Assembly (NCBI GenBank): GCA_910579075.1
Contig: CAJTSV010000049.1
Location: 10,211 to 24,884, forward strand
Source: an uncultured Eubacterium sp.
GTDB lineage: Bacteria; Bacillota; Clostridia; Lachnospirales; Lachnospiraceae
Length of the DNA: 14,674 nucleotides
Direction of reading: 5' to 3'
Under the pieces are notes generated by a model, which saw nothing but the letters and a program-made list of their open reading frames with translations, was not told the DNA's origin and did not search any database. This document shows, one piece after another, positions 1 to 6,523 of the stretch (the first letter of the stretch is position 1; each line of letters opens with the position of its first letter). The position numbers and the translations under genes were made by a program.

Positions 1-395
1 ACGGCATGGGCCATGCCGTTTATTCGCTGTCCGACCCGCGTGCCCGTATTTTCCGCTCTTATGTCGAACGGCTCTCAATTGAAAAGGGATTTACGGATGA
101 ATTTGCGCTGTATGCAATGGTAGAACGCCTTGCCCCGAAAGTCATCTCGGATGAACGAAAGATTTACAAGGGCGTCAGCCCGAATGTGGACTTTTACAGC
201 GGATTTGTTTACCGGATGCTGGGCCTGCCGCTGGAGCTGTACACGCCGATTTTTGCAATTGCAAGGATTGCCGGCTGGAGCGCGCACCGGCTGGAAGAAA
301 TTGCCTATAACAGCAGGATTATGCGCCCGGCTTATATGAGCGTTTCAAACCGCCGGGAATATATCCCGATGTCGGAACGTGCCGGCGAGCTGTAA
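1..395 (+). CDS. Citrate synthase, C-terminal part (5' end outside window)
   Basis: The reading frame enters at base 3 and gives the last ~130 residues of a citrate synthase, which condenses oxaloacetate and acetyl-CoA to citrate in the cytoplasm. The visible start, GMGHAVYSLSDPRA, matches the family motif carrying the second catalytic histidine (GHAVY). Further on, NVDFYSGFVY holds the catalytic aspartate of the family. The end, RPAYMSVSNRREYIPMSER, is the usual C-terminal arginine/tyrosine motif. The ATG at base 6 lies inside the conserved motif and is not a start. The gene is cut by the window edge and its C-terminus looks complete. It ends 25 bases before a hairpin terminator, so it is the last gene of its transcript. 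A 2-methylcitrate synthase would look similar in this region and cannot be excluded. Confidence 0.93.
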   Translation, partial: GMGHAVYSLSDPRARIFRSYVERLSIEKGFTDEFALYAMVERLAPKVISDERKIYKGVSPNVDFYSGFVYRMLGLPLELYTPIFAIARIAGWSAHRLEEIAYNSRIMRPAYMSVSNRREYIPMSERAGEL

Positions 396-419
396 CCAGA
401 TGCCAGTTTTTTGGATAAC

Positions 420-456
420 ACGCCAGAGGTTTTTTATCTGACCTTTGGCGTTTTTT
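420..456 (+). terminator. Intrinsic terminator of the citrate synthase gene
   Basis: ACGCCAGAGG (420-429) pairs with CCTTTGGCGT (442-451) over 10 bp with one G-T wobble, across a 12-nt loop. A six-T run (451-456) follows. It lies 25 nt after the citrate synthase stop and before the promoter of the next unit, which is the expected place. Confidence 0.85.
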
Positions 457-507
457 GCCTGTTTCAAATAAAATTGTACTTTTTTATCAATAATTCCAAA
501 TTTCTCA

Positions 508-536
508 TTGCATAATTTGTATTTATCTTGTAAAAT
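508..536 (+). promoter_or_regulatory. Sigma-A-like promoter of the receiver/CheX-like unit
   Basis: TTGCAT (508-513), a 17-nt spacer and TAAAAT (531-536) form a near-consensus promoter in an AT-rich stretch. It lies 34 bases before the ATG at 571. A purine-rich ribosome binding site (AAAAAGGAG, around 553-561) follows. The predicted leader is short, about 28 nt. Confidence 0.6.
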
Positions 537-570
537 TTAAACATAAGGATAGAAAAAGGAGTGTATCACT

Positions 571-945
571 ATGTTATTATCTGAAGCCAAAATTTTAATC
601 GGGGATGATTCAATTCTGGCACGTAAACAATTAAAGGATATTTTATCCAGACTCGGTGCAACACATTATATAGAAGCTGCTAATGGTCAGGAAGCAATCG
701 ACAGCTTTAATGCGGAACCTGCGGATATTGTATTCCTGGATATTGTCATGCCAGTCAAAGACGGTGTCGAAGCAGCAAGGGAAATCATGCAGCAGCATCC
801 CTCAGCAACTATTATTATCGCTTCCTCTATCGGTACAAAAGAACAGCTGAAAAATGCCATAGAAGCCGGAGCAAAGGATTTTATCCAAAAACCTTTCTCT
901 GCCAGCAGTATTAAACGGATTATCGAAGCACGTTTCGAATGTTAA
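571..945 (+). CDS. Stand-alone CheY-like response regulator receiver
   Basis: This 124-residue protein is one receiver domain and nothing else, the size of CheY. The acidic pair D12-D13 and phosphoacceptor D57 (in VFLDIVMP) are present. The switch serine S85/S86 (IIIASS) and K107 (QKPF) are also present, so phosphorylation should be intact. It has no DNA-binding or output domain, so it should act by protein contact, as CheY does on a flagellar motor or another partner. The next gene starts 15 bases later and encodes a CheX/CheC-like protein, which suggests a receiver with its own phosphatase or binding partner. No kinase, receptor or flagellar gene lies in the window, so the signal and output are unknown. 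The gene is visibly more AT-rich than the biosynthetic genes nearby. Confidence 0.9.
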   Translation: MLLSEAKILIGDDSILARKQLKDILSRLGATHYIEAANGQEAIDSFNAEPADIVFLDIVMPVKDGVEAAREIMQQHPSATIIIASSIGTKEQLKNAIEAGAKDFIQKPFSASSIKRIIEARFEC

Positions 946-960
946 AAGAGGAGACAGTCT

Positions 961-1848
961 ATGTATACACAATTTTTTGGGAATTTTCTTTTGTGCCGGA
1001 ATGTTGTAACGCCGGAACAGCTTATTGAAGCAATTAACAAAGAATCGACAAGCCATATCAAATTAGGGACGCTGGCAATGTATCATAACCTGATGACCGC
1101 CAAAGAAATCGACGATGTCGTTGTTGCGCAGACACACGAAGACAAGCCGTTTGGCGAGCTTGCCGTTGAGCGCAAATACCTGACAGAAGACGAGGTAAAC
1201 CGGCTTTTGTCGGAACAGAGCCCGGAATACCTTCTGCTTGGACAGGTTTTAATTGAGCAGGGCATTATTACAAACAGTGACTTGGAAGATTTAATTATTG
1301 ATTATGAATCCGAGCACGAGATTTATGACCTCGACCTGCAGATTGACCAAAAGGAGCAGGTCGCAAAGCTCATCCGCCACTATTTCAAGCTGGACAGCCT
1401 GAACAACAGCGATATTTACGAATCATACCTGACACTGCTTTTTAACAACCTGATTCGCTTTATCGGGGCTGATTTTACGCCGCTGACGCCAGTCCTGTGC
1501 GAGGAATACGCCACACAGTTTGGCATTGCGCAGCATATTCACGGAAAATATGACATTATGACGGCCCTTGATATGAGCCGTGAAATGGCCGTAGAATTTG
1601 CTTCCCGTTATGCAATGGACACATTTGACGAATTTGACGAATATGTACAGGCTTCCCTGGAAGATTTCCTGAATCTCCACAACGGCCTGTTTACGGTAAA
1701 TATGTCAAACAACAATTCCGTTGAGCTGCAGCTGGCACCGCCGGAAATACACGATGAAAACCTGGTTGATTTGCGCCAGGATGCTGTATCATACCTGTTT
1801 CCGGTGCTTTATCCGTTTGGAACCATCAATATTCTGCTTTCGTTCTAA
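961..1848 (+). CDS. MshEN-like repeats fused to a CheX/CheC-like domain
   Basis: This 295-residue protein is co-transcribed with the receiver gene; a GAGGAG site sits 8 bases before its ATG. Residues 5-115 hold four similar 24-residue units starting at 5, 34, 63 and 92, an exact 29-residue period. Each has Gly at unit position 3 (FFG, KLG, PFG, LLG) and hydrophobic residues at positions 6, 17 and 20/21. Units 2 and 3 end in Gln. This is the layout of the MshEN (GspE N-terminal) domain, known to bind c-di-GMP in some members. From about residue 145 the protein resembles CheX/CheC phosphatases. D235-x-x-N238-x-x-x-G242 aligns with the family's E-x-x-N active site, and a beta-rich end follows (PEIHDENL to NILLSF). 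I infer a receiver phosphatase or binding partner controlled by its N-terminal repeats. The CheX assignment is by pattern only. Confidence 0.7.
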   Translation: MYTQFFGNFLLCRNVVTPEQLIEAINKESTSHIKLGTLAMYHNLMTAKEIDDVVVAQTHEDKPFGELAVERKYLTEDEVNRLLSEQSPEYLLLGQVLIEQGIITNSDLEDLIIDYESEHEIYDLDLQIDQKEQVAKLIRHYFKLDSLNNSDIYESYLTLLFNNLIRFIGADFTPLTPVLCEEYATQFGIAQHIHGKYDIMTALDMSREMAVEFASRYAMDTFDEFDEYVQASLEDFLNLHNGLFTVNMSNNNSVELQLAPPEIHDENLVDLRQDAVSYLFPVLYPFGTINILLSF

Positions 1849-1896
1849 GACAGTACGGGCAGCACGGAGAATTTTGAATGTACTATTTTTACATAT

Positions 1897-2002
1897 AAAA
1901 GGGGCTGTCGCACTAAGCAAAATATATACAAGATATTGTATAGAAGGATGATTTATACCAGCTGTATCTTGTATCATTTTTCTTAATGCGGCAGCCCTTT
2001 TT
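1897..2002. repeat. Long nested hairpin, MITE-like or bidirectional terminator
   Basis: The outer arms 1897-1917 (AAAAGGGGCTGTCGCACTAA...) and 1982-2002 are inverted copies, 18 of 21 positions identical; two of the three differences still allow G-U pairs. Inside them ATACAAGATA (1926-1935) pairs perfectly with TATCTTGTAT (1965-1974), and GTATA (1938-1942) with TATAC (1954-1958). The whole 106 bp can therefore fold as one nested hairpin. T-runs follow the stem on both strands. It sits between two convergent genes (the CheX-like gene and thrC), so it should terminate both transcripts. Its length and GGGGCTGTCGCA-type ends also fit a small inverted-repeat element derived from an insertion sequence. 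No target-site duplication was recognised. Confidence 0.7.
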
Positions 2003-2016
2003 GTTATGGCTCTGCC

Positions 2017-3507
2017 TTAATTTATTCCAAGAAATCTGCGTACCACAAGCGGCATATCCCCTGCTTCGCATTCTTCGCGGTGCAGTACCGGTGCAGTGCG
2101 GATTTCCTCGACTGCCTGCGGAACCGGGACGCCAGAAAGCCTGCTCAGTTCGTCTGCCAGTTCAAAATCGCTCTGCGCGTCATTTCCCGGACGGACTGCG
2201 TCCATAACGCTTCTTGTAAATTTGAACGGGCTGGCCGTTGATGCGATGACCATTTTCGCATCGTCTTTGGTTTCTGCCTGGTATTTCCTGCATACGGCTG
2301 CTGCAACGGCTGTATGGGTATCGGCCACATAGCCTGTTTTTTCATAAAAATCCCGGATGGTCTGTGCCGTTTCCTGTTCACTGGCATAGTTTCCATAAAA
2401 GCTGTCCAATGCAGCCATCATTTCTGCGGTAATGCTGTATGTGCCGTCTTCTGCCAGCTTTTTCATATAGGCAGCATTTTCTTTCGCATTATTCCCCGCT
2501 ATATGGTAAATGAGCCGCTCCAGGTTGCTGGAAATCAGGATGTCCATGGACGGCGACGAGGTCAGCATAAATTCCCGGTTTTTATTGTATGTTCCCGTTG
2601 CAAAGAAATCATAGAGCACCTTGTTTTCATTCGATGCGCAGACCAGCTTTCCGATTGGAAGCCCCATATGCTTTGCATAATAAGCTGCCAGGATATTTCC
2701 AAAATTTCCGGTCGGCACCGTCACGTTTATCTGCTCCCCTTGTGCAATTTCACCTTTTGCCAGAAGCCTTGCATATGCGTATACATAATACACAATCTGC
2801 GGCACTAACCGTCCGATATTAATGGAATTTGCAGATGAAAACTGGTATCCGTGTGCTGCCAGCTCGCGGGCCAGCTCTTTATCGGCAAACATCTGCTTTA
2901 CGCCTGTCTGCGCCTGGTCAAAGTTGCCATGAATGCCAGCCACGCAGGTATTTGCACCCTTCTGCGTGACCATCTGTTTTTCCTGAATTGGGCTGACGCC
3001 GTTTTTCGGATAAAATACGATGATTTTTGTCCCTTCCACACCGGCAAAGCCTGCCAGGGCTGCTTTGCCAGTGTCACCCGATGTCGCTGTCAGGATGACA
3101 ATTTCATTCGTAACATGGTTTTTCTTTGCCGAAACCGTCATCAGGTGCGGCAGAATCGATAATGCCATATCTTTAAAAGCAATCGTTGCACCATGGAACA
3201 GCTCCAGAAAATAGACGCCGTCTGCACGGACAAGCGGGGCAATTTCTTCCGTGTCAAATTTGCTGTCGTAAGCTGCCTGAATGCAGTCCTTTAATTCCTG
3301 CTCTGTAAAATCGGTCAGAAACTGCTTCATGACCGTATAAGCCGTCTCCTGATAGGTCATTCCTGCCAGATCTTGCAAAGATACATCCAGGGCCGGAATC
3401 CGCTCCGGCACAAACAGCCCGCCGTCATCGGACAGCCCTTTCAGGATAGCCTGTGACGCCGTGGCTTTTACATCTGCATCTCTTGTGCTTGCATACATTA
3501 AATCCAT
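2017..3507 (-). CDS. thrC: Threonine synthase
   Basis: PLP enzyme that converts O-phospho-L-homoserine to L-threonine, the last step of threonine synthesis. The N-terminus MDLMYASTRD...LSDDGGLFVPE is the family signature. HGATIAFKDMAL carries the PLP-binding lysine (K112). TATSGDTGKAALAGF is the conserved phosphate-binding stretch. The frame is open further upstream to 3585, but the start at 3507 is preferred. It has a GAGGAG site 7 bases upstream, begins exactly at the conserved N-terminus, and gives 496 residues, normal for this class. The gene stands alone, convergent with the CheX-like gene and divergent from the AP2 gene. A promoter at 3575-3602 gives a leader of about 60 nt, too short for a T-box. 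Homoserine kinase and dehydrogenase genes are not nearby. Confidence 0.96.
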   Translation of the reverse strand: MDLMYASTRDADVKATASQAILKGLSDDGGLFVPERIPALDVSLQDLAGMTYQETAYTVMKQFLTDFTEQELKDCIQAAYDSKFDTEEIAPLVRADGVYFLELFHGATIAFKDMALSILPHLMTVSAKKNHVTNEIVILTATSGDTGKAALAGFAGVEGTKIIVFYPKNGVSPIQEKQMVTQKGANTCVAGIHGNFDQAQTGVKQMFADKELARELAAHGYQFSSANSINIGRLVPQIVYYVYAYARLLAKGEIAQGEQINVTVPTGNFGNILAAYYAKHMGLPIGKLVCASNENKVLYDFFATGTYNKNREFMLTSSPSMDILISSNLERLIYHIAGNNAKENAAYMKKLAEDGTYSITAEMMAALDSFYGNYASEQETAQTIRDFYEKTGYVADTHTAVAAAVCRKYQAETKDDAKMVIASTASPFKFTRSVMDAVRPGNDAQSDFELADELSRLSGVPVPQAVEEIRTAPVLHREECEAGDMPLVVRRFLGIN

Positions 3508-3574
3508 GTTCTGCTCCTCTTTCATTCTATAATGTTTTCCTATTTCAAAAAAATAACCGTGAACCTTCCTTATT

Positions 3575-3602
3575 ATTATAAGCAAGATTCTGTTTTTGAC
3601 AA
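3575..3602 (-). promoter_or_regulatory. thrC promoter
   Basis: On the minus strand TTGTCA (3602-3597), a 16-nt spacer and TATAAT (3580-3575) form a strong sigma-A promoter reading towards thrC, with a predicted start near 3568. Its -35 hexamer shares five base pairs with the -35 of the opposing promoter at 3596-3624. Confidence 0.7.
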
Positions 3603-3624
3603 GCCTTAATATTCATATTATAAT
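3596..3624 (+). promoter_or_regulatory. Perfect-consensus promoter of the structured leader and AP2 gene
   Basis: TTGACA (3596-3601), a 17-nt spacer and TATAAT (3619-3624) match the sigma-A consensus at every hexamer position and at optimal spacing. The predicted transcript starts near 3631, just before the first copy of the direct repeat, and would run through three hairpins into the AP2 gene at 3861. It is back-to-back with the thrC promoter and shares -35 bases with it. Confidence 0.75.
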
Positions 3625-3630
3625 AAAAAA

Positions 3631-3860
3631 GCTGTATCTGTGTTACAGTTCACAGCCTAACCGGCCGCGAACTGTAACGCATCCAGCCCATTGAAAAGCC
3701 GCCTGACGGCGAGGGGCTGGATGCACGCAACCGCTATTTTACTGGCCGAACGCCTTGCAGCAGGGTGCAAGGCACCGTGAATAGTAACGTATCTGTGTCA
3801 CAGTTTTGGCTTACGATATTTTCCGGCCTGCAGCAAAACCGTATCAAAAAAGGAGCAGCC
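3631..3860 (+). promoter_or_regulatory. Structured leader of ~230 nt upstream of the AP2 gene (possible ncRNA or cis-regulator)
   Basis: Most of the 353-base gap between thrC and the AP2 gene is this region. It holds three strong hairpins in series. Stem 1: GTTACAGTTC (3642-3651) with GAACTGTAAC (3669-3678), perfect 10 bp. Stem 2: GCATCCAGCCC (3679-3689) with GGGCTGGATGC (3714-3724), perfect 11 bp, with a smaller GCCG/CGGC stem (3698-3710) in its loop. Stem 3: GCCTTGCA (3752-3759) with TGCAAGGC (3766-3773), perfect 8 bp. Stem 3 lacks a following T-run, so it is not an intrinsic terminator. Stems 1 and 2 abut without a gap. I do not recognise a known riboswitch class. A trans-acting RNA, a leader controlling the AP2 gene and an inserted repeat element are all possible. 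Confidence 0.55.
3634..3805 (+). repeat. 17-nt direct repeat flanking the hairpins
   Basis: GTATCTGTGTTACAGTT (3634-3650) and GTATCTGTGTCACAGTT (3789-3805) differ at one base and bracket the three hairpins. The first copy forms the left arm of stem 1. The second contains the dyad CTGTG-T-CACAG (3793-3803), a plausible protein-binding site. The second copy could also pair with the right arm of stem 1 (8 of 9 positions over 3670-3678 and 3797-3805). Confidence 0.6.
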
Positions 3861-4670
3861 ATGTTACCAGGCGTATTTCGTGCAGCAAAAAAAGACGGCA
3901 GCATCTATTACCGGTCAAATATTACATACCGCGGCAAGCATATCAGCCTCGGCAGCTTTGATTCGCAGCTGTATGCACACTATGCTTACCTGGAAGCGGG
4001 ACGCCTTTTGCAGGATGCGCGGATTACGATAGATAATGCTGTTTTTTCCAGCTTTCTGCTGCATCATGAAAAAGTAGTTTCCCTGCTGAATTTCCGGGAT
4101 AACCGCATTTATATCAAAAATCCGGTTTATATGTACCGCTCGTATTTTCATTATTACCTGACACCGGATGAAATCTATAAGTTTGACATCGATGACCTGT
4201 TTTATTTTTCCAGCCACAAGCTGCTCAAACGGGGCGGACGGCTGTATGTCAATGACTACGGCATGCAGGTAACCGTGCTTTCCCGCTACGGCATCCGGAA
4301 TTTTGCTTCGGCCGGAAAAGATTATGCATTTGCAAACCAGGACCCTTTTGACCTGCGCTATGAAAATATCATAAATATCAATCCCTTCCATGGCGTCCGC
4401 AGATGCAGCCGCAACGGAACTGTTTTTTATGAAGTCTATATCCACATAAACGGGGACTGCCGGGCCGGCACTTATCCAACGCTGCGCGAAGCCGCAGTTG
4501 CCTATAACAAAGCAGCCGACCTGGCACGTGAGCATGGGATTGCAAAAAATTTTCCGAAAAATTATCTGGCAGAGCTTTCCGGCGCAGAATATGCCCGCAT
4601 TTACGAACAGGCAGAACTTTGCGAAAAATTCAGGCAGTATTTAAAGAAAAAGCATTCCGAAACATCCTGA
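3861..4670 (+). CDS. Double AP2-domain protein with HNH-like middle region
   Basis: 269 residues. An N-terminal AP2-like segment (about 4-52: GVFRAAKKDGSIYYRSNITY, then LGSF) and a clear C-terminal AP2 domain flank a middle part. The C-terminal domain (about 176-240) has GVRR, then AGTYPTLREAAVAYNKAAD, then KNFPKNY. The middle part (about 78-178) resembles the HNH region of HNH-AP2 homing-endonuclease-like proteins. It keeps a DPFDLRYENI stretch where HNH proteins have D-x-x-D-N-R-x-E-N, but I see no convincing catalytic His pair. I infer a DNA-binding protein, probably a domesticated homing-endonuclease relative, rather than an active nuclease. The start at 3861 has AAAAAAGGAG 6-7 bases upstream and begins at the first AP2 domain. 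An in-frame ATG at 3765 lies in the stem 3 hairpin and lacks a good site. The true target and role are unknown. Confidence 0.75.
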   Translation: MLPGVFRAAKKDGSIYYRSNITYRGKHISLGSFDSQLYAHYAYLEAGRLLQDARITIDNAVFSSFLLHHEKVVSLLNFRDNRIYIKNPVYMYRSYFHYYLTPDEIYKFDIDDLFYFSSHKLLKRGGRLYVNDYGMQVTVLSRYGIRNFASAGKDYAFANQDPFDLRYENIININPFHGVRRCSRNGTVFYEVYIHINGDCRAGTYPTLREAAVAYNKAADLAREHGIAKNFPKNYLAELSGAEYARIYEQAELCEKFRQYLKKKHSETS

Positions 4671-4673
4671 ACC

Positions 4674-4718
4674 CCTCCCCCGCAGCAGCCGCTTTTAAAC
4701 CAGCTGCTGTGGGAAGGG
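4674..4718. terminator. Hairpin between convergent AP2 gene and leuD
   Basis: The arms 4674-4689 and 4703-4718 pair (core CCCGCAGCAGC with GCTGCTGTGGG, one wobble; a 2x2 mismatch, then CCT with GGG) around a 13-nt loop. It starts 4 bases after the AP2 stop and lies just beyond the leuD stop. There is no good T-run directly after either side, so termination is inferred from position and stem strength. Confidence 0.5.
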
Positions 4719-4735
4719 CTGCATGCCCCAGGCTT

Positions 4736-5221
4736 TTAATTCTGGTTGATATAATTTACAAGCCCCTCAGCTGCTATGATTTTCTGCATAAACGGCGGGA
4801 AAGCCTGTCCCTGAAATTCTTCCCCGGTTGTGATGTTGCGGATAATACCGCTGTCAAAATCCACTTCTATTTCATCCCCGGCAGAAATGCCTTCGGCTGC
4901 TTTCGGGCATTCAATAATCGGAAGCCCGATATTAATGGCATTGCGGTAAAAAATACGCGCAAATGTCTTGGCAATGACACAGCTGATGCCGGACGCTTTG
5001 ATTGCAAGCGGTGCATGCTCCCTGGAGGAACCGCAGCCAAAATTTTTATCTGCAACAATAATATCGCCCTGATGGACATTTTTTACAAATCCGGTGTCAA
5101 TATCTTCCATGCAGTGCAGTGCGAGCTCCTTCGGGTCTGAGGAATTCAGATACCTTGCCGGAATAATGACATCGGTGTCAACATTATCTCCATATTTAAA
5201 TACATGGCCATTTGCTTTCAT
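4736..5221 (-). CDS. leuD: 3-isopropylmalate dehydratase, small subunit
   Basis: Small (swivel-domain) subunit of isopropylmalate isomerase, which with LeuC interconverts 2- and 3-isopropylmalate in leucine synthesis. The 161 residues show DNVDTDVIIPARYLNSSDP at 12-30, the substrate-contact loop region. They also show the family signature NFGCGSSREHAP at 60-71, followed by AKTFARIFYRNAINIGLPII. The length fits the short LeuD type rather than the ~200-residue enterobacterial form. Its ATG directly follows the leuC TAA with no gap, and its ribosome binding site (GAGGAGGG) is inside the end of leuC, so translation is probably coupled. A homoaconitase or citraconate hydratase small subunit would look alike. 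The pairing with leuC and the general biosynthetic context favour leucine. leuA and leuB are not in the window. Confidence 0.93.
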   Translation of the reverse strand: MKANGHVFKYGDNVDTDVIIPARYLNSSDPKELALHCMEDIDTGFVKNVHQGDIIVADKNFGCGSSREHAPLAIKASGISCVIAKTFARIFYRNAINIGLPIIECPKAAEGISAGDEIEVDFDSGIIRNITTGEEFQGQAFPPFMQKIIAAEGLVNYINQN

Positions 5222-6487
5222 TTATTTTCCCTCCTCGTCTGGTCCTGCTAACCGGCCTTTGACTGCGCTTGCTGCTGCAACAGCCGGGCTGGCAAGGTAA
5301 ATTTCAGAATCTACATGGCCCATGCGGCCGACAAAATTGCGGTTTGTCGTAGACACACAGCGCTCTCCCTGCGCAAGAATGCCCATATACCCGCCAAGGC
5401 ATGGCCCGCAGGTCGGCGTGCTGACGATAGCTCCGGCTTCGATAAATGTGCGGATAAGCCCTTCTTCCATGGCATCCAGGTAAATCTGCTGGGTTGCAGG
5501 AATCACAATAACGCGGACTCCTTTTGCCACTTTCTTTCCTTTTAAAATTTCTGCTGCACAGCGAAGGTCATCCAGCCTGCCATTGGTACAGGAGCCGATA
5601 ACGACCTGGTCAATTTTGATATCCCCGGCTTCATCAACGGTTTTCGTATTTTCCGGAAGATGCGGGAAGGAAACCGTTGATTTCAAAGTACTTAAATCAA
5701 TGGTAATTTCCCGTTCGTATTCGGCATCGGCATCGGCTTCATATATCTTGTAAGGACGTCTGGAATGCTCCTTTATGTAAGATTCTGCCAGTGCATCCAC
5801 CGGGAAAATGCCGTTTTTGGCACCGGCTTCAATTGCCATATTTGCAATGGTAAAACGGTCATCCATCGAAAGGCTTGCAATGCCGTCTCCGGTAAATTCC
5901 AGGGACTGGTACAGTGCGCCGTCTACGCCTATCATGCCGATTAAGTGCAGAATCAGGTCTTTTCCGCTGACATATCGATTCAGTTTTCCGGTTACAGTCA
6001 CCCGGATGGCTGACGGCACTTTAAACCACGCTTTTCCGGTCGCCATGCCGGCTGCCATGTCTGTGCTCCCTACCCCGGTCGAAAAAGCACCGAGCGCGCC
6101 ATATGTACAGGTATGCGAATCTGCCCCGATAATAACATCTCCTGCCACGGTCAGTCCCTGTTCCGGCAGCAGCGCATGCTCGATACCCATCTGCCCGACA
6201 TCAAAATAATTCGTGATTTCATTTTTGCAGGCAAATTCGCGGACACATTTACAGTGCTCTGCGGATTTGATGTCTTTGTTCGGTACAAAATGATCCATAA
6301 CAAGTGCTATCTTGTCTTTGTGAAATACGCCTTCCACCTTCATCTTTTCGATTTCGTGAATGGCAACCGGTGATGTAATATCGTTACCCAATACAAGGTC
6401 TAAATCTGCCTCAATCAGCTGTCCCGCTGTTACGGATTCTAATCCGGCATGTGCAGCCAGTATTTTCTGGGTCATGGTCATGCCCAT
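5222..6487 (-). CDS. leuC: 3-isopropylmalate dehydratase, large subunit
   Basis: Aconitase-superfamily large subunit carrying the [4Fe-4S] cluster. The three cluster cysteines are visible: C300 in VIGSCTNGR, and C360 and C363 in TPTCGPCLGG. Other family hallmarks are DHFVPNKDIKSAEHC (65-79) and GADSHTCTYGALGAFSTGVG (121-140). The 421 residues match the shorter archaeal/clostridial type of LeuC. The ATG at 6487 has a GGAGG site 8 bases upstream; two further in-frame ATGs lie close behind (residues 3 and 5) and are less well placed. It is followed without a gap by leuD. The 98 bases upstream, before the Uma2-family gene, contain a LysR-type dyad (6575-6589), so leuCD probably has its own regulated promoter rather than depending on the his transcript. 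Confidence 0.95.
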   Translation of the reverse strand: MGMTMTQKILAAHAGLESVTAGQLIEADLDLVLGNDITSPVAIHEIEKMKVEGVFHKDKIALVMDHFVPNKDIKSAEHCKCVREFACKNEITNYFDVGQMGIEHALLPEQGLTVAGDVIIGADSHTCTYGALGAFSTGVGSTDMAAGMATGKAWFKVPSAIRVTVTGKLNRYVSGKDLILHLIGMIGVDGALYQSLEFTGDGIASLSMDDRFTIANMAIEAGAKNGIFPVDALAESYIKEHSRRPYKIYEADADAEYEREITIDLSTLKSTVSFPHLPENTKTVDEAGDIKIDQVVIGSCTNGRLDDLRCAAEILKGKKVAKGVRVIVIPATQQIYLDAMEEGLIRTFIEAGAIVSTPTCGPCLGGYMGILAQGERCVSTTNRNFVGRMGHVDSEIYLASPAVAAASAVKGRLAGPDEEGK

Positions 6488-6523
6488 GGTTCATTCCTCC
6501 TTTTTGGTTCTGTTTCTGCATAG

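Noticed and set aside
2314..2808. Open frame of 164 codons on the plus strand inside thrC
   Set aside because: It is antisense to a clear thrC coding sequence, has no recognisable domain or ribosome binding site, and its composition is that of a shadow frame.
3508..3585. 26-residue N-terminal extension of threonine synthase
   Set aside because: It would start before the predicted transcript is well under way, and the conserved N-terminus with its GAGGAG site is at 3507.
3752..3773. Stem 3 as an intrinsic terminator
   Set aside because: No T-run follows the stem, and an expressed gene with a good ribosome binding site lies downstream.
3765..3860. 32-residue N-terminal extension of the AP2 protein starting at 3765
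   Set aside because: The ATG lies in the hairpin 3 region with no convincing ribosome binding site, while the ATG at 3861 has a strong one and begins at the conserved domain.
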